NCBI GenBank assembly: GCA_951799425.1
Contig: OX637404.1
Coordinates: 17,446,045-17,510,044 of the forward strand
Length of the DNA: 64,000 nucleotides
Direction: 5' to 3'
Origin: Ilex aquifolium
Lineage: Eukaryota > Streptophyta > Magnoliopsida > Aquifoliales > Aquifoliaceae
Both the position numbers and the translations under genes were made by a program. Of the stretch, positions 10,901 through 25,900 are shown piece by piece (the stretch's first letter is position 1; every line of letters starts with the position of its first letter). The notes beneath the pieces were generated by a model. The model saw only the letters and a program-made list of their open reading frames with translations. It was not told the origin of the DNA and made no database searches.

Positions 10901-13900
10901 AGAAGACTCCTCAAACATTCTCTTCCAAGGATTGATTGTAGTAATATACAATATAGATGAGTAAGACCCAGCGGCTAAATGGGCCTAATCATTTCAAGAG
11001 TAGGATAAAACATGTTAACTAATGTCTTAACGAAGAAAACTAGAAGAATAAGGTAATGTAAATTCATAATGATAGACAAGATAGTCATAATTAGAACGTG
11101 GGAAAAAATGGTCATTTTGACGAATCGAAAACGATCTATCTCGAGAGTTACGGTAACTCATTAATACAAATGTTTTCGGAATCAAGTAATGTTAACAATG
11201 AAATCAGAAGGTCGAGAAACCCTAAGGGAGGTGAATGGTTCAAGTAAGGGATCAGAAGGATAAAATGGTAATTTCAGTATTATGGATAGTATATCAACAT
11301 CGATTTTGAGATAACTCCTAGAAATAAAATCTTTTGGGTTAAAATAACATTAAAAATGAATTCAAGACATCAAGAAACCTTAGAATAGATTAAAAGGTGG
11401 ATATGAAGAATATAAGGTCAAAATGGTAATTTTAGGAGCTAGACAGATAACACGAAAATTAGTCAACCAGATAGGTTTGTCGGACGACTATGACTCTTGT
11501 TGACCGAATTCAAAGCCAACTGACTCTGAAGGCGATCGACCAATTGTTCCTTCTTTGTGAGGGAATGCTCCACCAACCAACTCTAGTTTTGGTTAGTTAC
11601 AAATACTACTACCCATGCATGTACCTGTGTACCTTGGATACACCTTAAACCCAAGAATGTGATACAAACACAAAGAAAAGGAGGAGAGACATAGGAAGGA
11701 CAACGAGGCTGGATCTGGAGTTAGAATTCTTATAACAATGTTTTTCCAGTATTGGGGTATTTTTTTCTATATGATGCATATGGATGTGATACTGAATTTC
11801 CTGGTTGTGGATGTTAAATTGTGATTGTTATCGGCCTAATCCAGAAATGTGGATGCGCTATGTTGATAATGATAATGGGTCTGTAGGCATTGTGGTCCTT
11901 ACGATGATATGCACATAATTCCTACGGATGTGTTTTGATTTAGGGTTTGCAAATGTTGTGATCCTTGCACCCATGCACATAATTCTTAAAAATCCTTAAG
12001 GAGAATAGGTTAATGGTATTGGGTGTTGAGATTGTCTGTGTAGTTGTCACAGATTCCCGATATTGATTTCCCAGAAAAACAAGTAGGAGAACGTATTCCT
12101 TAGCTTGAGACTCCAAAGATTCCCTGAGAAAAGTCCATGTGCGGACTGATTATTGATTGATTGGGCCTAGATATCTATGATTACTGTACTTGTGCATTCT
12201 TAATGTTTTGAAAAAACATGCATAGCCAAGATTTCTATGCATAAACTGGGTTTGTAAGCTATCTATCCAAAATATTATGTTCATTATCTATTGCTTATAT
12301 ATGTCTTAATTTCCAACATATTTGTAAGGTTTGAGAAATGTTATTCTACTAGGTTTTGCAACATATTGGCGAGTTATGAAAGGAATCTTAGACTATGTTT
12401 AACGTCAGACTTGAGTAGCATTAGTTTTTGCTTCCAATCTACTTTAATTAGAGACTTTGAACTGTACACTTAAATTAGGTTTGATGAATGTGTGGATGTT
12501 TTGAGAGATTTCTATTATGGTTGAATGATGTTATGGTTTCATTTATAGATAGTGATTATATATGCTCTCATAAGTTGTGCTTTTGCCCTTATGTTCATTA
12601 CCCATGATCTTTTCTTTTAATAAAGTTGCCGAGATTTTTGGGAAGTGATGCTTTATGTAAACCTAAATTAAATGTTTTCTTAAAAGGTTTTCTCTGCATT
12701 TAAACTCGGCTTCATTTTTATGGACTAATTGGATTGATGTATAATTACGCCGTTTATTTTTTTTTTAAAACAAAAGGGGCGTGACAAGATGAGCATGCAG
12801 AAGGCTTAAAAGTACCGAAGATAATTAGAAAAGAAGTAATGTACTTTTCTTTTGGGAGGGGGGAATATCATAGAATGATTGCTTTTCACCTTCAATTTTG
12901 CAATATACCAGACGAATAACAGCAAGAAAATTTGTACATCTTCATAGAGCACATGAATTACACAGAAGATATTGTTAAATTATGTCCATCACATAATTTC
13001 ATGGTAGACTTCATTATATATGCAACAAGTAAAATCATAAATTATGACAATAGGGAAACATTAAATAAATTCACTTTTCTATTACACATTTTCGTAAGTG
13101 ATTGCCTACCAAGTCACATCGCCAGCATCACTCATACTAAATCCTTATTAAGATATTAGTGGTACAAAAACTACCTTTTGATACCTTGGTACTCTCTAAT
13201 GCAAGAGTAGTTTTACTATTTATTTGACAGAAATATCACCTTAGTAAAGAAACCAAACTTTTTTGAAATTTGTTTTCTAAATTGATTACTTCCAAAATCA
13301 ACATTTTAAATCAGTAACAGTAACAACAGTTAGAGTAAGACTAGAAGGCCGAAGTCTTGTCCATGTCTAGTCACCTTACCAGCCATCATTATAGCTCCCA
13401 GTCTGCAGTGTCCACATGGCTTATGTTTTCATCAAAACCTAAGCAATCTCATCGCAAGAACTCCTCCAAATATACCAAAAATAAAAATAAAAATGACACC
13501 GTGTTGTTATAGCTCCCAAAAAGAAGGTTCAGGTCTTCAATACCCTGAATTAGATTTTTAAGTTGTGAAGGCAGTAGTCTTCCCACAAGTGGGAATGAAG
13601 AGAAGGGATGATTCTGGAGAAACTGTTTTTGTTGTATCTAGTATCATATCCTTACATCTCTGGTCCCATGCCAGGCGAAAGGAGGACTATGGTAAATAGC
13701 TGACAAGTAATAGAACTTTGTCAAACCCCTGCCATGGATCATAATGGAATAACAAAGGGCCACTGCTGTTAGCTGGAGCTATTGACTGCAATTGGGTTTA
13801 AGTACATGTATATGTGGCTCCATTACATAGCAAAGAAGCAAAAAAAGGATCCACAAGAATGGCGTTTCACCTTCTTCCCTTGTAAGCATCATCGAAGATC

Positions 13901-16900
13901 TATATAATGAAATGAATTAATATTCTATTGTAAAGTTTTCCCAAGTGCTAGTTGGCATCACAACCCATGGTTTATTGCAGACAGGGGGCAAAAAATGTAA
14001 GCACAATCCTAATAGAAATCCAAGTGTTATGGACTAATCTATAGGTTTATTCTGCTCAGCAGAGTTTATACTCTTGAAGCATCATGGCGGAACTTTCAAC
14101 ATTACACCAAATTGTTGGAAGAAATTTGAGGTCTTCTAATAGCGTTTCGAAGCATTTGCAGTAGTTTGAAAGCCTTTCTGACTTATTTTCATACGATATG
14201 AAAAGCAATTAATGATGACTTAAGAAAGATCAGCAAATATACTTGTCACCTCACTAAATAACAATAAAAAATGAAAACACAATTAAATATCAGTATATAC
14301 TGAGTTTTCATCCTAAAACAGAAATAAGCATCACCTATATACTGATTGGGAAAATTGGAAGTACGAGTACCTTCCTGCTATAACTTGCAACATGCAGAAC
14401 AAGTAATGCCGCAGAATAACATTGTTGAACGCCATAGGGCTCTCAAGCAGGCGAAGCAAAGCCACAAGAGATTCGCCATTTATATCGCTTCCAGGATCCG
14501 ATTTACTTCCTATCTGACACAATCTCATAGCATGCACACCCAACTTCACCTGCCCTGTAATAGAGGAACACAAAATAGGTAAGAAAATGAGGTTAAACAG
14601 GGAAAACTAACCGAAAGAATCCCAAACATAAACGAGCATTACTTAAAGAGATACTGGACCATGAGAAAGAAGACAATGGCTAAGTAAATTAGTGCTGCAC
14701 AACCTCTTAATGATGACTCTTCCCCCAAGTATTTAATGAACAACATCAATGCCGCATCAATTCCTTTGGAATGGAACTCAAGATCAAGGAGTGCCCTGCT
14801 TGCTTCAATTCTTATTTGCCACATTGTCTTCGAGTTCTGAAAAGGTTTGATAAGTTGAATGACACGATCCTGCAACCACCAATTGCTATCACATTTAAAT
14901 GCCAAGTTTGGAGGGTGGATATCATACACGAGGAAAACACACTTACAAGAGGAATGAATTCTGAAAGCTTTAAAGCAATTTGAGTCAATGTTCGGATGCA
15001 GCTTATTGCCAAAATCCCATTATAGCTTGGCATCAGCCTAGTACATGCCATTTCCAATGCAATAAGTTACAAGTATAAGTTGAAATAACCCGTTGAATCC
15101 AACATTCAATGAAATATGCACCTGTCAAATTGCAAAAGCCGGTCGATGCGCTTGAGAAGAGAAGATAAAAACAGAATACTCTGCCACGGGATACCAGAAG
15201 AGTGAGCTACGAAACAGGGTTTTAAGTGGAGATAAATATTTTACCACGTGCCATACAGAAAATAGCAAAGAAAATCTTTGTTATGGACTACACTTTCTCG
15301 AACAGAAAGTGTTAGAAATTTGAATAGATCTCGCAGCGAACCAGGCTTGGGGACCTAAACCAACTAAATTTTTTGTGGTCATTATCGTTCATTTATGTAC
15401 CAAAAGTGTTTGAACATATCTCTGAGCCACCTGGCACAGATCAAAACCAACACAGACTTTTTTGTAGGATAATCCTCTGCGAGCAACTTGTCAACAAGTT
15501 ACTTCCATTTGAAGTAGTTAGGTATGAAATAACCTCCTCAATTGTATACAGGGTTGCAACTCATTTTTCTTTCAAGGATGAGACAAACAATATTGTAGCC
15601 TTGGTGCTTGTATAATTTGATGCCTTAAACCATCATGTCGTGTGATTCCACAATGCCCTAAACCATTACAAGCAATACCTCTTATTCTAGCAATATGAAA
15701 CCCCTCAACCCATTTGCCTACGCTTTATTTATCCAAGTCTATCACTCTAAATTCACACCAATTCAAAGCCTTAGCCAGGGGATAAGGGTTGACACAGTAG
15801 CAAAATGGTGAAATCCAAAAATTAAGATATAAGTATGGAAAGATACATCACTGAATTTGTTATGCATATGAAAAAAAAATTAAATATTGACAATTCGTAG
15901 ATATATAACTGAAGAAATAGCTAGTATTCATGCAAATAAACCTAAGTTTGTATGGCAAGACTTTGTATAAGCCATCTTAAACAAATCCTTAAATCCTAAT
16001 TGAAGAAAAACAACAGAAGTTTATTATTAATATCAACGGACTACTTGTCTAAAACATCAAATATTGAACAGATAGTTATAAGACATTCAATTCCGTCACT
16101 CACTTGTTGAGAATTGAACACAAAACATTTCACGAAACTCTTCAATAGGATGGACACCTAAAAATGTGGTCTATTGTTATTAATCCATCCCTGTCAACGA
16201 AGGGTAAGATAACCACATTCAAACAAGGATCTTTCTGCTTTGTGACTATGTTAACCACCATACCCTCTCTAAGCATAAATCCATAACCCCATAGCGAAGA
16301 ACATAATTGTTTGTGGCGAGGAACACTGCTTAAACTACAAGCCACTTATATCTGGTCAATTCCATGCTCAACCATTTTGAGTCAAACTGTATGTGTACAT
16401 AAAGAAACTAACATGAAATCATAAAATAGTGTTAAGAATGATATATACAAACCTGTTGCCCAAACTCAAGTTCGCCGATCGACTGGACTAATGCGGCAAG
16501 CCAGAACACGTCAGAGTAGGGGTTCCCATTGTTATCATTATACTATTTCAAATAATAAAAAACCAAACAAAAAAAAAGAGTGAGAAAAGTGAAAAACTAG
16601 CAAAACAATTAACACAAAGCATAAAAGGAAAGAATTGGATTGAACCCCCAGCCTAGAAAACATCCCCAAAAAAAATAAAAAAACAGAACTTTCTTGCCTC
16701 CAAACAAAATAAAAATATCGAATGTGGGAAAAGATTTATTTCCAACCCCAAATGCTTACATAAATATTGTGTTAAATTAATCAAAGCATATATATGTATT
16801 AACATGATGAGTGCCGTCTAAAGTAGTTGGGAAACGATAGGCACAATCTTTAAGACAAAAAATCTTCAACTTGGTAGAACAGAAGAAACAAAACCATTCA

Positions 16901-19900
16901 AATACTGTCATGAGGACTTACTAAGAAATCAAGGAGAAACTAGTGTGATGTACACAACCCCACTTAGTTGGGATTACACTATCCTCAGTTGGGTTCAGTT
17001 AAGTACCTGAACTGAGATTTCAAGAGAAATTACCATTTTATAGAGGGAGCAGCAATGAATAGCCCTATAAGCATAGTGCGTCATTTGAAGGTGTTAATTA
17101 TTTTATTTTATGTTGCTTTATTTTATTGTGGTAGGTTAAACCATCATATCACTCTTTCATTTGACAGAACACTCTGTGTGCTTTAGTTACACAACTTTTG
17201 GAGAAAGGTTGCTCTATAAAGGCTTATAAACCTATGAATAGACCACACATTCTGTTTTACCTTCTTTCAGTTCATATGACTGATGTCATCAAACGGAATA
17301 CTGGTTTAGCAATACTATTACGTGGCAACTTTTGATGGTCCAATATTTCATCATATACATAATATAGATCTAACTTTATCCGGTGCAACTAGGTAGATAT
17401 ATTAAGGTAAATTAAGCCAAGTAGCTAATTCACAATTTTGACCCCGCCTCTCAGGAGCTTGCTCACTGGCTAGCAAAAGCAAACTTGAGCATAATCCTAG
17501 CTTCTTTTGTTCCCCATCTTGGATAAGTCATCTTTATCCTAACATGTCATAACAAACCGATCTTTATCACTTTGGATACAATACAAAGACAAAGTACTTG
17601 AGGTAACCAATTGATAATTTAATGCCACAGTTTGATAACTCCAAGATCCTCAACACATTGGTCATTGAGGCATGAGTCTAACTCAGATTCTAGATGTTCA
17701 AGCATATCTTAAATAAGTCAGAATAACATTAGAAGTAAAGGCTAGATTAACTATTAGTTAATTTCCTAAAAATTATCTTCTTCTCATTCACCTTTTCCTT
17801 TCTCCCTTATGCTGAATCATCCAATCTAACCACAAATAGCCCTTAAATTTATTTTCTTTATATTTCATCTAAGCCTAATTCCCTAACCCTGACCCTTGGC
17901 TTTATCACCATAGTTCATCACCTAAAGTCCTTAGCAGTAATCCAGATATTCCCAGCAAACTTTTTCTAAATTTCCAGCAACCTATCATTTGTTGACTAAT
18001 CCAATTTCTACATGCACCAAGGATCAAAATATCATTTCAAAATAGTCGAAACGGTCCAAACGTTAATGTTCCAAGGAGAACGAAACGATTGAATCGAAAT
18101 TCCAATCCTTCGAAATGTTTCGGAATGTTTCGATGTGTTTACTAATGTTTTGGAATGTTTCGGGTTGTTTCATGATGTTTCTGTATATTTCGACCAATGT
18201 TTAGAATGTTTTGAAAACAAATTCCCAATTTGTTTATCCGCTTTCATTTTGTTTCAAAAACGTTTCCTAAGAGACTGAAACAATAAACCTAAACAAAATT
18301 TTGATCCTTGACGTTCCGAAATTTTTCTTCCACCCTTTCAAACTATTGACTAGTTTTCCATACACAAGGGCCTTAAAGCCCACAATAAATCTAATAATAA
18401 ACAGAATCCCTCTGAGCTCCATCCTGCATCTTTTCTTTTCTTCCCCGTTTTCATTTCCTCTGGGAAGAGGGGTGGTTGAATGGTTGGCTGCTTTTTCATG
18501 ATGGAGGATCAAACACTTCAGTTAGAACGTATCACCTCAGGAAAACTATTTCAGTCCACACTTTCTTAAATCAATTCACATGACATTACACCATGAACTC
18601 AAAAACATATCTTTCTATCAACTACCTTGATCTAATATGAACAATTACAAAAGGAAAAAAACTGATTTATTGAGACCCCATATCACAAACAAAACATACC
18701 CATCACGATGGCAAAAACAAAAGGAATCAACAAGGTAAAAACATCTACCTTCAAAAGTTGTAAAACAAACTCAACAGCTTCTCTAGGGCTCTTCTTGTCT
18801 GCTGCTCTGATCATTGCTATAGCATGTGGAATAGCCTGAAAGGAAACAAGAATAATTGCTATGGTTATCCAGATAAAGAAATGCTTTACTTTAACTGTTT
18901 TAGCCCCCCCCCCCCCCCCAAACAAAAAAAAACAAAAAAAAAGGCCAGCTCATTCCACACAAATCACAAGTCAACCCTACAGACCCAGGATTATCATTGT
19001 GAATCTTGAACAAGATTTACAGTGCCAACAGGCAACTGCCGTTGCCATGTGTTCCAGAACCAACAACGAGTGCATTAGATTTCATAATAATAGTCGAAGT
19101 GTTCTTATCTGTGTACATCACAACCCAAACCAAGCCTATCTGAGCAAGGGGGCAAACAAAGGTCCAGTTTCTAAATGCAGCGCATTGGGGATCCAGAATA
19201 ACCCACATGCAGATTAGCCTGGATAGGAAATTCAAAGTTACATGACAGGTGGACATTTCTCTGGGACTCATGCTCAACTTCAGGAGAGTATCAGGGATAG
19301 GAACTTATGAATTCCATCTTGTTGCTAAAGTTCGTGATCAAAGACATGTACAAGAGATAATGCAAAATGGCCAACTTTTTTTCTGTCTCTAAGAGTTGAA
19401 TGAGTATACATATAGGGAATATTTCAATGATTTGAGCTGCAGAAAACAGAAAGTTCTCTTTGAAGATCTAGTTCAACATTTTCTCCTTCCACAGGAAAAA
19501 CAAATTGGTATTAGCGACCAAGAAAAGGCTAAAGACTTTGATCCTGCACCAACTCCCTGCCAAGAAAAGCAATGTGACTCACAATTATAGCCACACTGAT
19601 CACCAAGGCATTTACATATATATCTATATACACACACACCCACAAACACTCACACACACACACACGCACACAGTCCTTGGTTGATATCTTGTGAAGCCTT
19701 GAACTAAACCTTTTTTCTCCACTCAAGTAAATCTTATCAAATGTAAGGCATTAGGCACTAGTCCTCCATTATCGCCAAATTAGGCCAAAGACATTTTTTA
19801 ATATAGCAAGCAATTACAGAAATCCCAATTAGAACATCCATTGGACAAGTCAAATATCCTTCTCATTCCTCAACAAACATCCATTCTTCATGAACTATAT

Positions 19901-22900
19901 CATAGTCAATAAGTATGTGTATAATCTGTTAGGAAACTCTCAAGGTTAGGTACAAATGACCTCAAAATTTTGAATTATTAAACTTAATGACTATGCAGCA
20001 CGAACATGGACATGAGATACGAAATTCAAAAAAAATAAGATACGGATATGTTGGGTCCCATTAAATATTATGTATTTAGTTTATATATATATTTAATTTT
20101 ACAACCAGAAAGTTGAATTCTCAACTTATAAAATCACAATAACGATCAAGATTGATCGACATTTCATCTACTTTGATCCAATAGTACAAATTTTATCCCA
20201 AAAAAAAATTTCTCGCTCGACCCCAATGTCAAAACTCAACCAACACACTCCGCAATGTCAAACAACTCCATTAATCCACACCTACCTCTCTCTTTAATTT
20301 TATTTTCTATATGTTCGATTTAATCTTATGTTCCTTATGTCGCTGGTATGATTTAATTTCATTTTAATGGGTCAAAAAAGTATAAAAAATATAGAATGCT
20401 ACTCATAGCAATAACAAAAGTTCTCTAGCTTTTGTTCATTGGTCCATTTTCCCAACAGCCCAAAAAAAATTTAAATAGACTACCAATAATGAGTCTCCAT
20501 AATTTTGTATTCTGCTTTCTAAAGAATAATGATTCTAGATGAGATTCCTATCTTCTCCTTCATTCCTACCTTCTCTCTTATTTGACTCAAAAGTTGGACA
20601 TGAGTAATCAACATAATGCATCTTTCTCATTATCATCCGCACTGGCGATAAGAGGATTAGATCATTCCTTGCAATAGCTTATCTCAATAGTCATGATCAC
20701 TTTGAGTCAATATGCTTTGTTAGATGTCTATTTCTTTAATAAAAATCTTAGGACAGTGCTCAAGCATAAACACACTTTCCTTAGAGAACGTTGCATGGCA
20801 ACCTAGTTTGATGAGTTGTTGAGTCCTTCTAGTGAACTAGGTCCTAGGTTTCACTCTTGCCTATTTCACTTCTCGGATGATGAAGTCCTTGTTCGTCGAT
20901 CGAAGAGTATGGGACAATCAAGAGCACTGGAGTTCTGTCCCCTAGATTCCTTTGCCTTATTGTGAGGTTTCCTAAAGACCAATGAATGTACACACTGACC
21001 TTAGGCTATAGAAGAGGAGTGTTGAATAACTCTTCTTTGGTCAGATGTTGTAGATTGTAGAGGTAGGATTTTCCTTTCGTAGTGTACTTTTGTTTTTATA
21101 GGATTACGATTCTTTTATGTACACCCTCTACTGGCCATGATTAGTGATGATCACATTCTTAGAGCAGCTATGTGATTCCTTTTGTTGAGGTTCAGTCACG
21201 ATCATATTTATATCACATAGCTAACCACCTTATTGCCAATCTTTTAGAGCTTGACTGTCATATCCAAGACTTGCTCAGTCTAATTCCCTGAATTTAGGTC
21301 TGTTGAAGATTATTTAAAATTTAGGGGTTTCAAGTGTAATTACCATAAAATGATTGAATATTAGCTGGTATTACACATGTTGAGGGATCGTTTGGTCAGT
21401 TGATCGAACTTGGAATACCCCATAATAGAGATTCCTATGCATTGCAATATGATCGGTTGACTTGATTGCATCTTTCTGGGCGTCTTAGGATATACTTAGT
21501 TGAAAATCAAATAACTAAGTGTAAGACCCTTCCCAACCAGAGTTGTTTTAGTAGTCATTTTGATTTTTTTGCTTCAAAAACTAAAACATCTTGGAGGACT
21601 TAGGCACCATTAGGCATTGCTTATTCGTAGTGCTCTAAGTAAAGTGGACCTTAAAGTATCTCAAGGTCCATCGGAATAGGAGAGCACTCATCTTTAGGTG
21701 GGCTTACTATTTAGATGCTTTCAACAATTATCCGCTCTGCATTTGGCTACCCAACATTTATCTTAGGCACGATAACTGATACATTAGAAGTGTGTCCTTC
21801 CCGGTCCTATCGTACTAAAGAAAGGTCCTCTCAAAGCTCTAATGCCCACACCGGATATAGACCGAACTGTCTCACGACGTTCTAAACCCAGCTCACGTAC
21901 CACTTTTATGAGCAAACAACCCAACCATTGGAACATACTATAACCCCAAGTGGCGAAGAGCCTACATCGAGGTGTCAACCAAGGGCGTGTTGCAATGGTC
22001 GATAGCTACCAAGTCTCATCCGAGAGTCAGTGTTGCGAAAAGCGAGCCTAGTCGCGAAGCGCAGCGAAACAAGCCTTGGTCGCCTTGAACATCCTAGGCG
22101 AAGCGAGGTTAAATAAAGCAAGAAAAAAACGAGCTTAGGCAACGAAGCGAAGAATCGAGCCAGACGAGAAAAGCGAACACCTAACTGCAGTTTTTTTATT
22201 TTCTCCTCCTCCTCCTCCCTCTCCCCTCTTCTTCTTCCTTAACATTAACCAAGCCCTAGTAGAGATGATATTATATGTGTATATTTATAAAATAAATTGA
22301 CTGATTCATCTAACAGTATCATATGACAATCTATCTTATTATGATTAGATGATATTGAATGCTCTGTTTTGATGTGAATGCTCTTGTTAATCAATTTGTT
22401 TGGTTAATCAAATTGATTAATCAATTTGTTATATGTTCTATTTGATTAATCAATTTGTGAATACCCTATTTAGTGGTGATATTAATATATTACGGTGGAA
22501 GTCAAACCCACATTTGCTAGCTTTACATTTAGATGACATGATTAAGTTAATTAATTATTTTGAGAATGCAATAATATTCAATATTTAATATCTTGTCTAT
22601 TTAAAATATGTTGATGTTTATTATTTTAGTTGCATTTAAATATTTTGCATTTGTAAAGTTAAAACTTGAATATTTAGGAGTAATCAAAGTATCAAACTAA
22701 AATATTTACTTATTTTTTATATTGTTCGTTTTACTTCGATGAAGCGTTCGCTTCGCTTCTTGCTTCTCGCCTAGGCCCTCAGGAGATCGGTTCGCTTTGA
22801 TTCCCTTTACGCTTAAATAACACTGTGAAAGTCTAATGACTCTAATCTTTTTGTACTATTTTTTTTTTTTCAAAATAAGAGAGTTAGAAATCTTAAGCTT

Positions 22901-25900
22901 TAACGATTAAAAGACATAGGCAAAATCAAGGAAACCAAAACATATGCTTACCTTGTCTAGTATTTAGCCTCTTCTCTCACTAGAGTTTAGCTGACCCACA
23001 CTTCATTGTAGATCTTTTTTAGTAGTCTAGGGGGAGGATGACTGCATCATACCGAGTGTAGCTAATTTAAGGGAGAGTGGAAGTTGGATACTTTCACATA
23101 GGGAACTACCATTAGGGCATGAGAAGATTCAAAGAATATCGATTTTTGTGTTCATGACTAACAGTTGGTCTAGGCTATGAACTCCCGAATTAGATGTCAT
23201 CTTCTATTAGATGTTTTATAGTTGGCGAGATCATTTCTCTCACTCACGAATACCAATGCTTGGTTCCCTTGAATGACTTTAGGGTTTACCACCTTAGAGA
23301 ATCTATAGGAGCTTGTGATTTATCCTTGGTTATAGAGAGATTGCCTTGGTACTCAAAGAGGTCCTAAGAAGAACAAATAAAGCATTATCCTTAGGGGGAG
23401 AGTTGTCTAGTTCTGAACAGTTGGCATCCTATATGCCTAATCCTTTTGACTTCTCCACCCACCGAGTCTAGGATATGGCCCCTTTGGTATCCGAACACTA
23501 CATAAGTGCATTTGAAACCTTAAGAAGACACTTGGATTATAGTTACAGGTGATATCAATTTCCATCAATTGTTATCAAACATTTTAGATATCCTTGTGTG
23601 AACCCCCGAAAGCAAGTTGTTCAATTAGCATATATATCCATTTGATTGCATATGTGATATATTGATGTTTAGCGTGATATAGTTATCATATACATCTATC
23701 TTGCTTACATCACCCCATGTACGCTTGATAGTCCTTGATTCCTCTTCGGATTTCTTAGATTCATCATCGCCGTGCACATTGAATATTTTTTATGTCATTT
23801 CTTGGCATGGTGTACCTTATTGCATATATATTGATCTCTTTTATCATCATTACGATTTCAATTGTGCTTCGGCAATTTCTAACACAAAGGGAAAGAAAGG
23901 TATTGCCTGGTATACTTGTGTGTAGGCTTGCGAGCCAAGGAGGATTCGTGTAAGTCCTTCTCATGTAAATATGCTTGGAGAGCAATGGATTGGATTTAGG
24001 GGGAGCAACCTCAAGCTCGAACCAGATGGCATCGCAGCGGTAATGGTGTCTATGTAATAGAGTAGGTTTCTCAACGTACTCATTGCATATTTCAATTTGA
24101 GTGAGCATATGTAGTGAGGATTGCATTATTGTATTGGGGTGAGTGGCAAAATCCTATATTTTGGAATTTGTGATGAAATTGCTGAAGTGGGAGATTGTTA
24201 AGTCTAAAACCGTGATTGGCAATTTCAGGGCTTGTAATGCAGTTTTAGGATGTGTTATGATGGATAAAATCACTCAGAAGAGCTACAGATGCAAGCCTCG
24301 GACTTGGAGCTTCATGACACCAACAAAGAAGAAAAGAAGACATTTAGCCTCAAATTGATCGGCAAACTCCAACATTTCCAAAAAGCTTCAAGCTTATAAG
24401 GAGTCGAGTCTAGGTAACCTAGATCACGTTTGTAGGTTACGTACAGATCCCTAGGACTGACTTGCCTTGTTCTTGGAGTTGGCAATACGCTGCTGGCTAT
24501 AGATACCAACCCCTAATATTCGTCGACCACATCTGTCAAGTTCAAAAACTAGTCGTTGAACCCCCTATAGATACCCCTGGGAGAGAGAAAGCGGGTGAAA
24601 CAACCTTCTTGCCCTCTTACCCATAACTTCTTATAAGCTTGAGCAATGAAAACTAGAGGAACTACCAGTCATAGTCGAACTTTGCAACTGCAGCCGAAGA
24701 TCCTTCGCATATCCAAAAGAAGAACTTCGCAAATCTAGAAGATAAACCAGAAGAAGAAGAAAAAACTTTCACATATCCAAAGGAACTAGAGGAAAAAGGC
24801 CATCGCAGTCGATGGTGATGAAGAAGGAAGCTTCTCCCTTCAGGTCTTTTGGTGGACAGCTTGCCGTTCTAGTCTTCGTCGATGAAGAAGGCAGCCTTTA
24901 TTTTTTTAAAAACTTTAGCCACTGAAATGACACTGTTTTATTGGCTATAGGGATTAAAAAATAAATCTAGGGTGAAACGACATTGTTTCGGCCCCAAAAA
25001 ACAGAAAAAAAAAAAAAAAAAAACAAACAAACAAACAAAACAAAACAAAAAAGAGATTCTTCACGTATCGTATCTTGTGTCATACGATACGGTGCAAAAA
25101 TGATACAAAAACACAATTCATATTGTTTTTTCTTGTGTATCATGACGTACTAATAACTATGCCCACGAGAGCTTAGGCAAAGACTTGAAGAGAACATTCT
25201 TTGGCCAAGGATCTCACTGTCAGTTAGACTCCTTGTCACTTAATTTTGTATTAGGATCACTCTTGCATGCCCACACCACTTTGCACTAGATTTAGAGGAA
25301 TTGGCCCAAGATGGAGCTAATAAGTCCAAGATTTTGTTTTTAGTAGTGAGGTGCACTGTTTGAGGTTGTGTTAGGCATGTAGGTGAGTCATAGACAACCT
25401 TCACCAAACTATAATTAGGTATCTTGTGAGGACTTAGTTAGGTCGGTTGTAGAACCATAGAGCACCTTCACAAATCCTAGATGAAGTATCTTCTAGGTTA
25501 GGTTGTAAGGGAACCAATGAAAAACCTTCATCAAATCCTTAAGTAGTGCCTTGCGGCATGGTTCAAGATCGCAGTATTGGCCATTAACTCGGAGAGCTCT
25601 GAGACCCATTTGTCGCGGCATCGAGCGATACGATTTAGAAGAAAATGTTGAACATGATGAAAAATTTAGGACATATCTCGGTGTCGTAGAACCATATCGG
25701 TCAATTCGGTGACGATATTTCGGCGACTCGGGATTGATTCGGACACAACTCGGACGACTCGGCCGAGTTGTGTGAGACTCGGGGTTTATACGTATCGTGT
25801 AACAGTATCGTCTCCGAAGATGCCGAGACGGATACGACTCGGCCGACTCGTATTGGTATCGGCCGATACTTCGAACCATGCCTTGCGGGGATCATTTGGG

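Larger units (their letters stand above)
7926..14370 (-). other. TAF2 intron 24 (6.4 kb)
   Basis: Lies between exons 24 and 25. It holds a 5'-truncated LINE with target duplication (8456-9743), a short tandem repeat near 10.7 kb and an old LTR-like remnant to 12787. The stretches 7926-8444, 9755-10670 and 12788-14370 are AT-rich with no recognised element or exon. Confidence 0.85.

Noticed and set aside
18861-19217. A 118-codon frame
   Set aside because: It crosses a poly-C/poly-A tract and resembles no protein; it is the opposite strand next to TAF2 exon 19.
21671-21980. A possible working LSU rRNA gene
   Set aside because: Only about 310 bp remain, with many transitions at conserved positions, inside an intron of another gene.
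25060-25150. CGTATCGTATC and CATACGATACGG words that might be TIRs
   Set aside because: No partner end was found at a sensible distance and no duplication flanks them.
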